Positions 33,713 to 43,632 are shown, counted from the stretch's first letter. The stretch: DNA of 64,000 bases from Duganella sp. 1411 (GCF_017833525.1 NZ_JAFICD010000001.1:868001-932000), one strand, 5' to 3'. A program made the numbers and translations. The notes: generated by a model not told the origin, from the sequence alone.

Positions 33713-35362
33713 ATGCAAGCACCGACACGACGCGCCGCGCTATCCGCCTGCGCCCTCGCGCTGTTTCTGCTCGAAGGGTCGGCTGCGCTGGCGGCGAATT
33801 CCGTCCCGCATCTGCGCAAGCAAGGCACCGCCACGCAACTAATCGTCAACGACCAGCCCTTCCTCGTCCTCGGCGGCGAGTTGCATAATTCATCGGCCTC
33901 GCACCTGCCGTACCTGAACAAACTCTGGCCGGCGCTCAAGGGCGCCGAGGTCAACACCATCCTGGCGCCGGTGCAATGGGACCAGATCGAGCCGGTCGAG
34001 GGCCGCTTCGATTTCACCGTCCTCGATGGGATGCTGAAGCAGGCGCGCGCCAACGACACGAAGCTGATCCTGCTGTGGTTCGGCGCCTGGAAGAATTCGA
34101 TGTCGACCTACGTGCCGCCCTGGGTCAAGCGCGACGCCCAGCGCTTCCCGCGCTCGTTGGCCCGCAACGGCGTGGCGCAGGAGGTGCTGACGCCTTTCAG
34201 CGCCAAGAGCCTGGCCGCCGATACCGCCGCCTACCGCGCGCTGCTGGCGCACCTGAAGCAGGTGGATAGCGAGCGCACCGTCGTCATGATCCAGGTGGAA
34301 AACGAGATCGGCATGCTGCCGGACGTGCGTGACTACGGTCCGCTGGCCAATGCGGCCATCGCCGGCCAGGTGCCCAAGGCCTTGACGGACTACCTGAACG
34401 CCAACCGCGCCAGGCTGCACCCGTCGCTGCAGGCCTTATGGGCCGCCAACGGCCACCGCGCCAGCGGCACCTGGGCGGAGGTATTCGGCACGTCCGTCGC
34501 CGCCGAGGAGGTATTCCAGGCCTGGGGCTACGCCACCTTTGTGGAAACCCTGGCGGCGGCCGGCAAGGCGGCGTATCCGCTGCCGATGTACGTCAACGCG
34601 GCGCTCAACCGGCCCGGCAAGAAGCCGGGCGAGTATCCGAGCGCGGGCCCGCTGCCGCACCTGTTCGACGTATGGAAGGCCGGCGCGCCGTCGCTCGATG
34701 TGCTGGCGATCGACACCTACTTCCCCAACTTTACCGACTGGGCGCCGCAATTCAAGCGGCCGGACAATCCGTTGTTCGTGCCGGAGGCCGACAACGCCGG
34801 CCGGCATGACGCGGCGGCCAAGGCTTTTTACGCGATCGGCGAGTTCGACGCATTCGGCTTCTCGCCGTTCGGCGTCGAGGACAGCAAGGCCAGCGACCCG
34901 CTGCCGCAGGCGTATCGGCTGCTGCGCCAGTTGACGCCTTTGATCAATCAAGTCCAGGGCAGCGGCAATATGCGCGGCTTCAAGGCCAAGGTGTCGTACG
35001 ACGGCGTGGTCGACGCCTCGCCGCAGCAGGTGACGATGGGCGGCTATACGCTGCAGGTCGGCTTCAGCAACCCGTGGGCCAAGACGGACGCCAAGGATCT
35101 GGAAGGGTGCGGCGGCTTGGTCATCCGGCTGTCGGACGACGAGTTTCTGCTGGCGGGTAAGGGGCTGACGGTAACGTTCAAGGACGCCACCGGCGCGGGT
35201 GATCTGGTGGGTCTGGAGAAGGTGACCGAGGGGACGTACGAGAACGGCAAATGGAAGGACGGCCGCTGGCTCAATGGCGACGAAATCCACCAAGGCCGCC
35301 AGGTGATGCTGGTGACCGGCGATTTCACGATGCAGCGGGTGAAATTGTACCGATATCGGTGA
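33713..35362 (+). CDS. Secreted GH35/GH42-like beta-galactosidase-type glycosidase (DUF5597 group)
   Basis: A 549-residue exported glycoside hydrolase. A signal peptide (about 1-27) is followed by a TIM barrel beginning with FLVLGGELHNSSASHLPYL and EVNTILAPVQWDQIEPVEGRFDF. The likely acid/base is the Glu of IQVENEIG and the nucleophile the Glu of FVPEADNA. The C-terminal third (about 400-549) matches the beta-rich DUF5597 type. Substrates of this group include beta-galactosides and possibly arabino- or xylosides in hemicellulose. It lies at the edge of the xylan locus, converging on the GH3 gene, with AAGGAGCACC before the ATG. Confidence 0.85.
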   Translation: MQAPTRRAALSACALALFLLEGSAALAANSVPHLRKQGTATQLIVNDQPFLVLGGELHNSSASHLPYLNKLWPALKGAEVNTILAPVQWDQIEPVEGRFDFTVLDGMLKQARANDTKLILLWFGAWKNSMSTYVPPWVKRDAQRFPRSLARNGVAQEVLTPFSAKSLAADTAAYRALLAHLKQVDSERTVVMIQVENEIGMLPDVRDYGPLANAAIAGQVPKALTDYLNANRARLHPSLQALWAANGHRASGTWAEVFGTSVAAEEVFQAWGYATFVETLAAAGKAAYPLPMYVNAALNRPGKKPGEYPSAGPLPHLFDVWKAGAPSLDVLAIDTYFPNFTDWAPQFKRPDNPLFVPEADNAGRHDAAAKAFYAIGEFDAFGFSPFGVEDSKASDPLPQAYRLLRQLTPLINQVQGSGNMRGFKAKVSYDGVVDASPQQVTMGGYTLQVGFSNPWAKTDAKDLEGCGGLVIRLSDDEFLLAGKGLTVTFKDATGAGDLVGLEKVTEGTYENGKWKDGRWLNGDEIHQGRQVMLVTGDFTMQRVKLYRYR

Positions 35363-35368
35363 GCTGAA

Positions 35369-35405
35369 ATGGCGGATTACGCGCTGCGCGCTAATCCGCC
35401 CTACG
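35369..35405. repeat. Dispersed palindromic repeat, copy E1 (right arm only)
   Basis: A lone right arm ending CTAATCCGCCCTACG, 6 bp past the GH35/42-like stop codon. Together with E2 it gives an outward-facing pair in the gap between two converging glycosidase genes. Confidence 0.8.
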
Positions 35406-35448
35406 TGATCAAAACCCGGCAACCACAATCCGGTCCAACGTGGAGACA

Positions 35449-35484
35449 CGTAGGGCGGATTAGCCGGAACGGCGTAATCCGCCA
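35449..35484. repeat. Dispersed palindromic repeat, copy E2 (left arm only)
   Basis: A lone left arm starting CGTAGGGCGGATTAG, with GCGCAGC replaced by CCGGAACG, 21 bp before the GH3 stop codon on the other strand. Order and orientation (right arm, then left arm) are reversed compared with the complete copies. Confidence 0.8.
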
Positions 35485-35505
35485 AGCGCCGCCACCACCG
35501 CCCGC

Positions 35506-37890
35506 CTACCCCACCATCAACTTCACGGACTTCAGCTTCACGCTATCCGGTCCGGCGTGGATGGTAAAACTCCCCGGCTCCACCACCCGCTTCATCTGCG
35601 CGTTGAAGAACCAAAGATCCGACGGCTTGATATCGAACGTCAACGTGCGCTTCTCGCCCGGCTGCAAGGTCACCCGCTTAAACGCCTTCAACTCCAGCAC
35701 CGGCCGCGTCGCCGAGCTGACATCGTCGCGTATATAAATCTGCACCACCTCATCGCCGGCCAGCTTGCCGGTATTGGTCACATCGACCTGCACCGACGTC
35801 GATCCCCCGACCGCGATGGTATCCTTGGTCAAACGTGGCGCCGAGATATCGAAGGTCGTGTAACTAAGCCCGAAACCGAACGGATACAAAGGCTTGGTAC
35901 TGCCATCGATATACCCGCGGCGTGCCGACGGCTTATGGTTGTAAAACACCGGCAGTTGGCCGACATTGCGCGCGATCGACACCGGCAGCTTGCCGCCCGG
36001 GTTGGCGCGGCCGAACAGCAGATCGGCGGCCGCGTTGCCGGTCTCCTGTCCCATGTACCAGCCTTCGATCAGCGCATCGGCCTTTTCCGCCAGCAGATTC
36101 ACCGACAACGGACGGCCATTGAGCAGGAACACCACCGTCGGTTTGCCCAGCGCGAAAATCGCCGCCGCCAGGTCGTTCTGCTGGCCCATCAAATCCAGCC
36201 CGGCGCGGTCGCCCAGGTGCTCGTCGGCCCACGCCTCGCGGCTGGTCTGTTCATTGTCGCCCAGGACCATGATGATGGTATCGGCCGATTTCGCCGCCTT
36301 CACCGCCTCGGCGATCAGTTTCGCGTTGACCTCGGGCGCGACGAACTTGATCTCGTCCTTGCCCCAGATACGCTCCTCGGTGATGCGCACGCCTTCCGAA
36401 TACGCCAGCTCGAATCCCTGCGCCTTGCTCTCCGCCAGCAGCCCGTCGTAGATCGACACCACATGGCGCGGCACATCCGAGTAACCGCCGATCGGCGTAT
36501 CCTTGGCGTGGGTACCCAGCAGCAGCACCTTGCCAACCTTTTTGCCGTTCAACGGCAGCAGGCCCTTGTCGTTCTTCAGCAGCACCGACGTGCGCGTCGC
36601 GGCCAGCCGCGCCAACGCCACCGCGTCCGGCGTGGCGGTCAGGCTGTCGGCCGCCTTGGCATCGACGTAAGGCTGCTCGAACAGGCCCGCCTGGAACTTC
36701 AGCGTCAGCACCCTGCGCACCACCACATCGATCTCCTTCTCGGCGATGCGCCTTTCCTTCACCAGCTCGGCCAGCGTCAGGTAGCCCTCGCCGTCCGGCG
36801 TCTCGATATCGACGCCGGCCTTGAACGCGTACAGCGCGGCTTCCTTCACGTTGGCGGCCAGCTTGTGGCGGGTGACCAGCTCCCGGATACCGAAATAGTC
36901 GGATACCGTCACGCCTTTGAAACCCCACTCCTCGCGCAGCACCTTGTGCAGCAGCCAGTGGTTGGCGTGCGAAGGAATGCCGCCGATCTCGTTATACGAC
37001 GGCATGACTGCGCCGACGTTGGTTTCCTTGATCAGCTTTTCGAACGGCGGGAAGAAGTCCTCGCGCAAGGTGCGCTCGCTGATCTCGGCCGGACCGATAT
37101 TGGTGCCGCTTTCCGGCTGGCCGTGGCCCGTCATGTGCTTGAGCGTGACGAAGACCTTGTCCTTGGCCAGCACTTTGTCCTTGCCGGCGAAGCCCAACAC
37201 CGCCGCCTTGCCCATCTCGCCGCACAGGTACGGATCTTCACCGTAGGTTTCCTCGATCCGTCCCCAGCGCGGCTCGCGCGCCACGTCCACCACCGGCGCC
37301 AGCGCCAGGTTGGCGCCGCGCGCGCGCATCTCGCGCGCGGCCACGCTGAAGATCTTCTCGGTCAGCTCCGGATCGAACGACGACGCCAGGCCGATCGCCT
37401 GCGGGAAGCTGGTGGCGTCGCGCGCCACGTAACCGTGCAGCGCTTCCTCGTGGGTCAGCAGCGGAATGCCAAGGCGGGTTTGCTCGACCGCCCATTTCTG
37501 CGCGGCGTTGACGTAGTTCGCCGTTTCCAGCGCATTGCGGTTGGCCTTTTCGCCGGTATCGCCGGCGCCCGCCGCCTGGCCCAGTTGACGGTCCGACGGC
37601 CGGCCCAGCATGCCAAGGCCGTTGGGGAAGGCTTTCTTCGCCTTTTCGGCGGAGAACTCGCCGGAGGCATCCTGCATCTCGGTTTTCTTTTGCCAGATGC
37701 ACTGCAGCTGGACGATCTTCTCGTCCAACGTCATGCGGCCCAGCAGATCGTCCACCCGCTTTTCCAGCGGCAGCGACGGATTCTTGTAAGGCGCCTGAGC
37801 GGCCGCCGCCAGCGCCATCGGCGCCGACATCACGGACAGGCCGGCCACGCCGGACATCGAGGACAGGAACTGCCTGCGGTTACTTTTCAT
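35506..37890 (-). CDS. bglX: GH3 beta-glucosidase/beta-xylosidase (BglX-like)
   Basis: A three-domain family 3 glycosidase of 794 residues. The N-terminus SNRRQFLSSMSG looks like a twin-arginine export signal. The barrel runs from about 40 to 380 with KHMTGHGQPESG and the nucleophile Asp in GVTVSDYFGI. The second domain holds MVLGDNEQTSREAWADEHLGDRAGL, and the C-terminus has the fibronectin-like GFGLSYTTFD and QIYIRDDVSSATRPVLELKAF. The ATG at 37890 is used because GGAGA lies upstream. It is the last gene of the gudD-xylX-xylB-xylC operon, so xylo-oligosaccharide cleavage is at least as likely as cellobiose cleavage. Confidence 0.9.
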   Translation of the reverse strand: MKSNRRQFLSSMSGVAGLSVMSAPMALAAAAQAPYKNPSLPLEKRVDDLLGRMTLDEKIVQLQCIWQKKTEMQDASGEFSAEKAKKAFPNGLGMLGRPSDRQLGQAAGAGDTGEKANRNALETANYVNAAQKWAVEQTRLGIPLLTHEEALHGYVARDATSFPQAIGLASSFDPELTEKIFSVAAREMRARGANLALAPVVDVAREPRWGRIEETYGEDPYLCGEMGKAAVLGFAGKDKVLAKDKVFVTLKHMTGHGQPESGTNIGPAEISERTLREDFFPPFEKLIKETNVGAVMPSYNEIGGIPSHANHWLLHKVLREEWGFKGVTVSDYFGIRELVTRHKLAANVKEAALYAFKAGVDIETPDGEGYLTLAELVKERRIAEKEIDVVVRRVLTLKFQAGLFEQPYVDAKAADSLTATPDAVALARLAATRTSVLLKNDKGLLPLNGKKVGKVLLLGTHAKDTPIGGYSDVPRHVVSIYDGLLAESKAQGFELAYSEGVRITEERIWGKDEIKFVAPEVNAKLIAEAVKAAKSADTIIMVLGDNEQTSREAWADEHLGDRAGLDLMGQQNDLAAAIFALGKPTVVFLLNGRPLSVNLLAEKADALIEGWYMGQETGNAAADLLFGRANPGGKLPVSIARNVGQLPVFYNHKPSARRGYIDGSTKPLYPFGFGLSYTTFDISAPRLTKDTIAVGGSTSVQVDVTNTGKLAGDEVVQIYIRDDVSSATRPVLELKAFKRVTLQPGEKRTLTFDIKPSDLWFFNAQMKRVVEPGSFTIHAGPDSVKLKSVKLMVG

Positions 37891-37943
37891 CTGCTGCGTC
37901 TCCAATCGGTTTTAGTTGGTGTTATTAATACTACCTTATTACT

Positions 37944-38816
37944 TTAGTATTGATGCTGGATCTGGCCGGGCGTGGGCACGCGGAAGCGGAACAACCCGCC
38001 GGCCAGCGGCTCGGCGGCCAGCGCCTCCTCCGACAAGCCCTTGCGCGCGGTGGTGACAAACACGGTGCGCAGATCGCGGCCGCCGAAGGCGATCTTGGTG
38101 ATGTTCGAACAGGGCATCGGCACCGTGTCGATCAACTCACCCTGCGGCGAGTAGCGCTCGATGCGCGCGCCGCCGAACAACGCGATCCACACGGCGCCGT
38201 CGGAATCGACAGTCGTGCCGTCCGGGTAGCCCGAGCCGGCGATGCGCACGAACACCCGCTTGTTCGATAAGTGGCCCGTGTCGTCGATGTCGAAGGCGTA
38301 GACCACCTTCTCCAGCGTATCGGTGTGATAGAAGGTGCGGCCGTCCGGGCTGCACGCCGGCCCGTTGGTGATGACGTAGCCCTTGTCCTTGCGGCGCGGC
38401 TGTCCTTTGCGCTGCACGCGGTACAGCGAACCGCTCGGCTGCACCTCGGCGTTGTCCATGGAGCCGAACCACAGCGCGCCGTGGCGGTCGATATAGCCGT
38501 CGTTCAGCCGGTTGCCCGGCAAATCCGTCTCCACTTCATGCATCAGGTCCAGCGCGCCGCTGTCGAAGGAAAACCGCATCAGCTGTCCCGGCAGGCCGCA
38601 AACGAAATCGCCACCGCGCATCGGCAGCGCGAAGCCAACTTCGTCCGGCAGGCTCCAGCTCTGACGCAGGCCACCGTCTTCGCCGCAGCGATGCACCTTG
38701 CGCTCCTTGATGTCGACAAAATACAGCGCGTGGTTCTCGGCGTGCCATACCGGGCCTTCGCCCAGGGTCGCGCCCACCGCCCAGATGCACTCGGGTTCAA
38801 TTTGGAATGTCGTCAT
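37944..38816 (-). CDS. xylC: SMP-30/gluconolactonase-type xylonolactonase
   Basis: A six-bladed beta-propeller lactonase of 290 residues. Blocks shared with the Caulobacter xylonolactonase XylC: ATLGEGPVWH, YFVDIKERKVHR, NDGYIDRHGALWFGSMD, ITNGPACSPDGRTFYHTDTLEK and FVTTARKGLSEEAL. Metal ligands of the family are expected at the Glu of LGEGP, the Asn of TNGP and the Asp of PDGTTVDSDG. It hydrolyses the sugar lactone made by the dehydrogenase encoded just upstream, with which it overlaps by ATGA. Xylonolactone is favoured; arabino- or glucarolactone remain possible. Confidence 0.86.
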   Translation of the reverse strand: MTTFQIEPECIWAVGATLGEGPVWHAENHALYFVDIKERKVHRCGEDGGLRQSWSLPDEVGFALPMRGGDFVCGLPGQLMRFSFDSGALDLMHEVETDLPGNRLNDGYIDRHGALWFGSMDNAEVQPSGSLYRVQRKGQPRRKDKGYVITNGPACSPDGRTFYHTDTLEKVVYAFDIDDTGHLSNKRVFVRIAGSGYPDGTTVDSDGAVWIALFGGARIERYSPQGELIDTVPMPCSNITKIAFGGRDLRTVFVTTARKGLSEEALAAEPLAGGLFRFRVPTPGQIQHQY

Positions 38817-39610
38817 GCGCCGTACCATCCCGCGTCGACGAAATAATCGCGGCCGGAGCAGCGGCCGGCGTTGTCGGACGCCAGGAACAGCGTCATCGCC
38901 GCGATATCCTCCGGCTCCACGCGTTCGCGCAGGCACTGCGCGTCGAGGATTTCCTGCTCGCCCTCCGGCGTATGCCACAACGCCATTTGACGGGGCGTGC
39001 GCACCGATCCCGGAATGATGCAGTTGACGCGGATGCCGAAAGGACCGAGTTCGCGGGCGAGTCCGCGCGTCATGCCTTCGATGGCGGCTTTGGCCGTCTC
39101 GTACAGAGCCAGCTTGGGCAAAGCCAGATGCCAGGAGATCGAACCGAAATTCAGGATCACACCGCGACCGGCGGCCTTCATGCCAGGCGCCACCGCCTGC
39201 GCGCAAAAGAACTGGTGCCGCAGATTCACCGCCATGCTGTCATCCCAATACTTTGGCGTGACCTCATGGATTTCATGCCGGTGATCGTTGGCGGCGTTGT
39301 TGACCATGATTTCAATGGCGCCGCACTCGCTTTCGATCGTGGCCATCACCTGCGCCAGCGCATCGAGATCGGTCAGATCGCAATGAAAAAACCGCGGCGC
39401 ATGCCGGGCGGCGGCCAGGCTCGATGCCAGTTCGCGGGAAGCCTCCTCCACGATATCGATAAAACACACTTGCGCGCCCTGCGCCACAAATGCCTCCACC
39501 AGCGCCGCGCCGATCCCGGTGCCGCCACCGGTGATCAGTACCCGCTTGTCCGCCAGATTGGGATACGTGGCATACACCATCTTCTTCTCTGCGGAAGTTG
39601 TTTGGACCAT
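38813..39610 (-). CDS. xylB: SDR-family D-xylose 1-dehydrogenase
   Basis: A 265-residue short-chain dehydrogenase: cofactor motif LITGGGTGIGAALVEAF, NNAANDHRHEIHEVT, active-site YETAK (Tyr and Lys) and the closing FLASDNAGRCSGRDYFVDAGWYG. Block by block it resembles Caulobacter XylB, including NFGSISWHL and AQCLRERVEPEDIAA, so oxidation of D-xylose to D-xylonolactone with NAD is the likely reaction. The ATG at 39610 is chosen because GGAG lies 9 bp upstream; ATGs at 39619 and 39625 are also in frame. L-arabinose is the main alternative substrate. Confidence 0.88.
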   Translation of the reverse strand: MVQTTSAEKKMVYATYPNLADKRVLITGGGTGIGAALVEAFVAQGAQVCFIDIVEEASRELASSLAAARHAPRFFHCDLTDLDALAQVMATIESECGAIEIMVNNAANDHRHEIHEVTPKYWDDSMAVNLRHQFFCAQAVAPGMKAAGRGVILNFGSISWHLALPKLALYETAKAAIEGMTRGLARELGPFGIRVNCIIPGSVRTPRQMALWHTPEGEQEILDAQCLRERVEPEDIAAMTLFLASDNAGRCSGRDYFVDAGWYGA

Positions 39611-39658
39611 CTTGTTCATCTCCATTTGATTATTATTAGTTTGATTCCGGTCCCCCCA

Positions 39659-40861
39659 TCAAGACATATCGTCTCCCAGCAAACCGCGTCGCGCCAGATT
39701 GCGGTACAGCGCGCGCACGCCGAAGGTCCAGGGCGCGATGGCGTCGCTGAGCTGCACGTGATTGACCAGCGTGCCGAGCGACGGGCTGGCGATGCTGACC
39801 CGGTCGCCCAGCTTGTGGGTGAAGCCGGCGCCCGGCGCGCCACGGTCTTTGATCGGCGAGAACATGGTGCCCAGGAAGAGCATGAAACCGTCCGGATACT
39901 GGTGATGCGCACCGGCGGTTTGCGCCACGAGATTGAGCGGATCGCGGCTGATTTCACGCATGCGGCTTTCGCCGTCGAGCCGGAAGCCGTCATCGGCGCC
40001 CTCGATCAGCAGACGCAGTTCGGCGTTGCGCACCGTGTCGATGGTGAAGGCGTTGTCGAACAAGCGGATGAACGGGCCCATGCCGCACGAACCGTTGTTG
40101 TCCTTGGCCTTGCCCAGCAAAAGGGCGCTGCGTCCCTCGATGTCGCGCAGGTTGACGTCGTTGCCGAGCGTGGCGCCCACCGCCTGCGCGCGGCTGTTCA
40201 CGGCCAGCACGATCTCCGGCTCGGGATTGTTCCACTTCGAATCCGGATGCAGGCCCACGTCGGCGCCGAAGCCGACGGCGGACATCGGCTGCGCCTTGGA
40301 GAACACCTCGGCGTACGGCCCGATGCCCACTTCCATGTACTGCGACCAGGCGCCGCGCTCGATGAACTGCTGCTTGAGCTTTTCCGCCTCCGGCGAACCT
40401 GGCTTGATGGCCGACAGGTCGGCGCCGATATCCTTGAGCAGCGTGCCGCGCAGCGCATCGGCGCGCGCCGCGTCGCCGCCGGCCTGCTCCTCGATCACGC
40501 GTTCGAGCAGGCTGACCGCGAACGTCACGCCGCACGCCTTGATCGCCTGAACATCGCATGGCGCCAGCAGGCGCGGACTGCTCGTCGCGGCATCGTCGCC
40601 CAGCGCGGCCTCGATCAACGCCTCCACCCGTCCCAGCGGCTCTCCCCGCGCGGCGCGCGCGAAGCCGGCGGGATCGTCCCGGTCCAGCAAATCGGCCACG
40701 GTAGCGCTGTGGGCGGTGATGTCGAACACCTCGCCATCGCGCACCACCACCACGCACGGCCCTTTGACATCGTCGCGCCAGACGCGCCCCACCAGCAGTG
40801 CTTGCGGCAGATCGGCCGGCAGGTGCACCGCCGTCGGTGCGTGCTTCAGTTGATTTTTCAT
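39659..40861 (-). CDS. xylX: Fumarylacetoacetase-family 2-keto-3-deoxyxylonate dehydratase
   Basis: A 400-residue protein like Caulobacter XylX, which converts 2-keto-3-deoxy-D-xylonate to 2-oxoglutarate semialdehyde. Matching blocks: [80 protein letters not shown] and [18 protein letters not shown]. The acidic metal ligands of the fold are in [10 protein letters not shown]. It overlaps gudD by ATGA and lies 48 bp before xylB. The same enzyme type also serves L-arabinonate pathways. Confidence 0.9.
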   Translation of the reverse strand: MKNQLKHAPTAVHLPADLPQALLVGRVWRDDVKGPCVVVVRDGEVFDITAHSATVADLLDRDDPAGFARAARGEPLGRVEALIEAALGDDAATSSPRLLAPCDVQAIKACGVTFAVSLLERVIEEQAGGDAARADALRGTLLKDIGADLSAIKPGSPEAEKLKQQFIERGAWSQYMEVGIGPYAEVFSKAQPMSAVGFGADVGLHPDSKWNNPEPEIVLAVNSRAQAVGATLGNDVNLRDIEGRSALLLGKAKDNNGSCGMGPFIRLFDNAFTIDTVRNAELRLLIEGADDGFRLDGESRMREISRDPLNLVAQTAGAHHQYPDGFMLFLGTMFSPIKDRGAPGAGFTHKLGDRVSIASPSLGTLVNHVQLSDAIAPWTFGVRALYRNLARRGLLGDDMS

Positions 40862-42255
40862 GTTCTTCCCAGACTAGGCTTGTTAGGATGATACGTCCAT
40901 TCGGGCACCAGATAGCGCATCGCCATCGCGTCGTCGCGCGCGGTGGATGCCACTTTTTTGTACAGTTCATGCGCCGCCTCGATGCGGTCCATGTCCGGCT
41001 TCACGCCCAGGCCCGGGGCCAATGGCACCTTGACTTCGCCGCCGACGATTTGCAGCGGTTCGCGCGTCAGCCGTTCCTGTCCTTCCTGCCAGATCCAGTG
41101 CGTGTCGATCGCGGTGATTTTACCCGGCGCCGCAGCAGCGGCGTGGGTGAACATCGCCAGCGAGACGTCGAAATGGTTGTTCGAGTGCGAACCCCAGGTC
41201 AGCCCCCATTCGTGGCAAAGCTGCGCCAGCCGCACGGAACCCTGCATGGTCCAAAAGTGCGGATCGGCCAGCGGAATATCGACCGCCCCGAGCAGATGGG
41301 AATGGGCCATCTGGCGCCAATCCGTCGCTATCATGTTGGTAGCCGTCGGGATGCCGGTCGCGCGGCGGAATTCGGCCATGATCTCGCGTCCCGAATAACC
41401 GTTTTCGGGACCGCAGGGATCTTCGGCGTACGCCAGCAGGTGGCCCTGGCCGCGACACAGATCAATCGCCTCGCGCAGCGACCAGGCGCCGTTCGGATCC
41501 AGCGTCACGCGCGCGTCGGGGAAGCTCGCCTTGATCGCCGCCACCGCCTCCATCTCCTCGGCGCCGCGCATCACGCCGCCTTTGAGCTTGAAGTCGCGGA
41601 AGCCGTATTTTTCCACCGTCGCCTCGGCCAGCCTGGCGATGGCGGCGGGCGTCATCGCTTCCTGGTGACGCATGTGGTACCAGTCGCCGGGCGCGCCCTG
41701 CCCGGCCAGGTAATCGAGGTCGGTGCGTGACCGGTCGCCGATGTAGAACAGATAGGCCAGCATCGGCACGCTGTCGCGCTGCTGGCCAGCGCCAAGCAGC
41801 TCGCACACCGGCACCCCGAGGTGCTGGCCCAGCAGGTCGAGCAGCGCCGCCTCGACGGCGGTGACCACGTTCTCCAGCCGCAGGTTGATCTCGTGCGGCT
41901 GCTTTAACACCTGCGCTTCCGCTTCCGAGGTCACCTGATACTGCTGTCCGCTGACGTTCTTGTTGGCGATCGCCTCGCGGATGCCATTGAGGGTACGGTT
42001 ATAGCGGCCGATCTGCGTGCCGACCACCAGCGGCACGGCGTTTTCGAGCGCGCGCAGAATACCGGCGCCGCCGGGAACCTCGCCCATGCCGGTATGCCCG
42101 GCGCTATCCTTGAGCAGCACCAGGTTGCGGGTGAAGTACGGCGCATGCGCACCGCACAAATTGAGCAGCATGCTGTCGTGGCCCGCCACGGGAATGACGC
42201 GCATTTCGACGATGACCGGTGCCGCCGACTTGTCTAAATTTGTTGCCTGTACCAT
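40858..42255 (-). CDS. gudD: Glucarate dehydratase
   Basis: An enolase-superfamily dehydratase of 465 residues that turns D-glucarate (and often L-idarate) into 5-dehydro-4-deoxyglucarate. Very similar to E. coli GudD along its length: [31 protein letters not shown], the catalytic Lys pair in DFKLKGG (K223, K225), metal ligands in [10 protein letters not shown] and [21 protein letters not shown], and the catalytic His in [10 protein letters not shown]. First gene of the operon gudD-xylX-xylB-xylC-bglX. It would handle glucuronate side chains freed by GH67/GH115 once oxidised to glucarate; a uronate dehydrogenase is not in the window. Confidence 0.92.
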   Translation of the reverse strand: MVQATNLDKSAAPVIVEMRVIPVAGHDSMLLNLCGAHAPYFTRNLVLLKDSAGHTGMGEVPGGAGILRALENAVPLVVGTQIGRYNRTLNGIREAIANKNVSGQQYQVTSEAEAQVLKQPHEINLRLENVVTAVEAALLDLLGQHLGVPVCELLGAGQQRDSVPMLAYLFYIGDRSRTDLDYLAGQGAPGDWYHMRHQEAMTPAAIARLAEATVEKYGFRDFKLKGGVMRGAEEMEAVAAIKASFPDARVTLDPNGAWSLREAIDLCRGQGHLLAYAEDPCGPENGYSGREIMAEFRRATGIPTATNMIATDWRQMAHSHLLGAVDIPLADPHFWTMQGSVRLAQLCHEWGLTWGSHSNNHFDVSLAMFTHAAAAAPGKITAIDTHWIWQEGQERLTREPLQIVGGEVKVPLAPGLGVKPDMDRIEAAHELYKKVASTARDDAMAMRYLVPEWTYHPNKPSLGRT

Positions 42256-42270
42256 GCCTTTACCCTAAAA

Positions 42271-42285
42271 TGATAAGCGCTAACA
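42271..42285. promoter_or_regulatory. LacI-type operator between gudD and the esterase gene
   Basis: TGATAAGCGCTAACA has the AGCGCT core with the TG/CA ends typical of LacI-family sites and resembles xylose-responsive operators of this family. The divergent gap is only 51 bp, so one bound repressor could block both promoters. The LacI-type regulator encoded at 48869 is the obvious candidate. Confidence 0.6.
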
Positions 42286-42306
42286 TTTAACCAGTGTGAA
42301 GGATTT

Positions 42307-43620
42307 ATGCGACCAAGTCAACACGCGTCATACCGCCGCTTCGGCGGATTGTTAGTCACCGCCCTGGCGGCGGTCCTGCCCCCTCTCTTGCTGACCGCGT
42401 GCGCGTCGGCCGGCGACCCGCGCGGCCAAGTCCAAAGCCCGGAAAACCGCTGGGTCGCCTCGTGGGGCAGCGCGCAGCAGATCCCCGACGCCGCCAACGA
42501 GCTGCCGGCGGCGAACTGGCGCGACGGCAGCCTGCGCCAGACGGTCCATCTGTCCCTGGGCGGCAGCCGTCTGCGGGTCCGCCTCAGTAATGTACACGGC
42601 ACCGCGCCCTTGACGGTGGACGGCGCCAGCGTCGCCCTCGCGCTGGCGCCGGGCAAAGCGCGGATCGACGGCGCCACGGTGCGCCCGCTGACCTTCGACG
42701 GCAGCCCTTCGGTGATGATCCCGGCCGGCGCCGAATACTACAGCGACCCCGTGGCGCTGGAGGCCAAGCCGGCCAGCGACCTCGCCGTATCGCTGTACTT
42801 CAAGGAGGCGCCACCCCGCCAGACCAGCCATTCCGGCGCCCGCGCCACCAGCTTTTTCGCCAAGGGCAACCGCATCGCGGACCCGGATTGGAACGGCGCC
42901 GGCACCATCGCGCGCTGGTTCCTGGTCAGCGATGTGGACGTGCAGGCGCCGCACGGCGCCGGCGCCTTCGTCGCCGTCGGCGATTCGATCACCGACGGCT
43001 ACGGCGTCACCACCGACGGCAACAACCGCTGGACGGACCTGCTGGCGGAGCGTCTGCGCCAGGACGGGCAGCAAGTTGGCGTGGTCAACGTCGGCATCGG
43101 CGGCGGCCGCATGCTGCGCGACGGCCTGGGGCCGAATCTGGCGTCGCGCTTCGACCGCGACGTGCTCTCGCGCGCCGGCGTCACGCACGCATTGGTGTTC
43201 ATCGGCGTGAACGATTTGGGCGGCCAGCACCGCAACACGCCGGACCTGCCGGCCGACCGCAAGAAGCTGCTGGCCGATCTGCGCCTGGCGCACCGCCAAC
43301 TGGCCGAGCGCGCGCGCGAACGCGGGATCTGCATGATCGGCGCAACCATCACGCCATACTTGGGCAGCGACTACTACCATCCCGAGCCGGAAAACGAGGC
43401 CGACCGCCAGGAGCTCAACGAATGGATACGCCACTCCGGCGTATTCGACGCGGTGGTGGACTTCGACGCCGCGCTGCGCGATCCGGAAGCGCCGCAAAAG
43501 ATCAGCAAGCCGCTGGATTCGGGCGACCACCTGCACCCGTCGCTGGCGGGCTACCGCGCGCTGGCGGAAGCGGTCCCCCTAAACCTGCTGCGCCAAAACT
43601 GCACCAATAAAACCCGATAA
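42307..43620 (+). CDS. SGNH/GDSL hydrolase lipoprotein (probable carbohydrate esterase)
   Basis: A 437-residue exported esterase. The signal ends in a lipobox-like LLLTAC. An N-terminal beta-rich region (about 45-215) precedes the SGNH domain: block I VAVGDSITDGYG with the catalytic Ser, GIGGGRML, block III IGVNDLGG, and block V DHLHPSLAGYR with the catalytic Asp and His. Set between the xylose operon and two alpha-glucuronidase genes, it is probably an acetyl-xylan or related polysaccharide esterase. Substrate is inference from context. It shares a 51-bp divergent control region with gudD. Confidence 0.85.
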   Translation: MRPSQHASYRRFGGLLVTALAAVLPPLLLTACASAGDPRGQVQSPENRWVASWGSAQQIPDAANELPAANWRDGSLRQTVHLSLGGSRLRVRLSNVHGTAPLTVDGASVALALAPGKARIDGATVRPLTFDGSPSVMIPAGAEYYSDPVALEAKPASDLAVSLYFKEAPPRQTSHSGARATSFFAKGNRIADPDWNGAGTIARWFLVSDVDVQAPHGAGAFVAVGDSITDGYGVTTDGNNRWTDLLAERLRQDGQQVGVVNVGIGGGRMLRDGLGPNLASRFDRDVLSRAGVTHALVFIGVNDLGGQHRNTPDLPADRKKLLADLRLAHRQLAERARERGICMIGATITPYLGSDYYHPEPENEADRQELNEWIRHSGVFDAVVDFDAALRDPEAPQKISKPLDSGDHLHPSLAGYRALAEAVPLNLLRQNCTNKTR

Positions 43621-43632
43621 ACCACGGATCCA

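Noticed and set aside
40858..42255. Galactonate or mandelate racemase-type enolase enzyme
   Set aside because: The [17 protein letters not shown] and [10 protein letters not shown] blocks are those of glucarate dehydratase and run through the whole protein.
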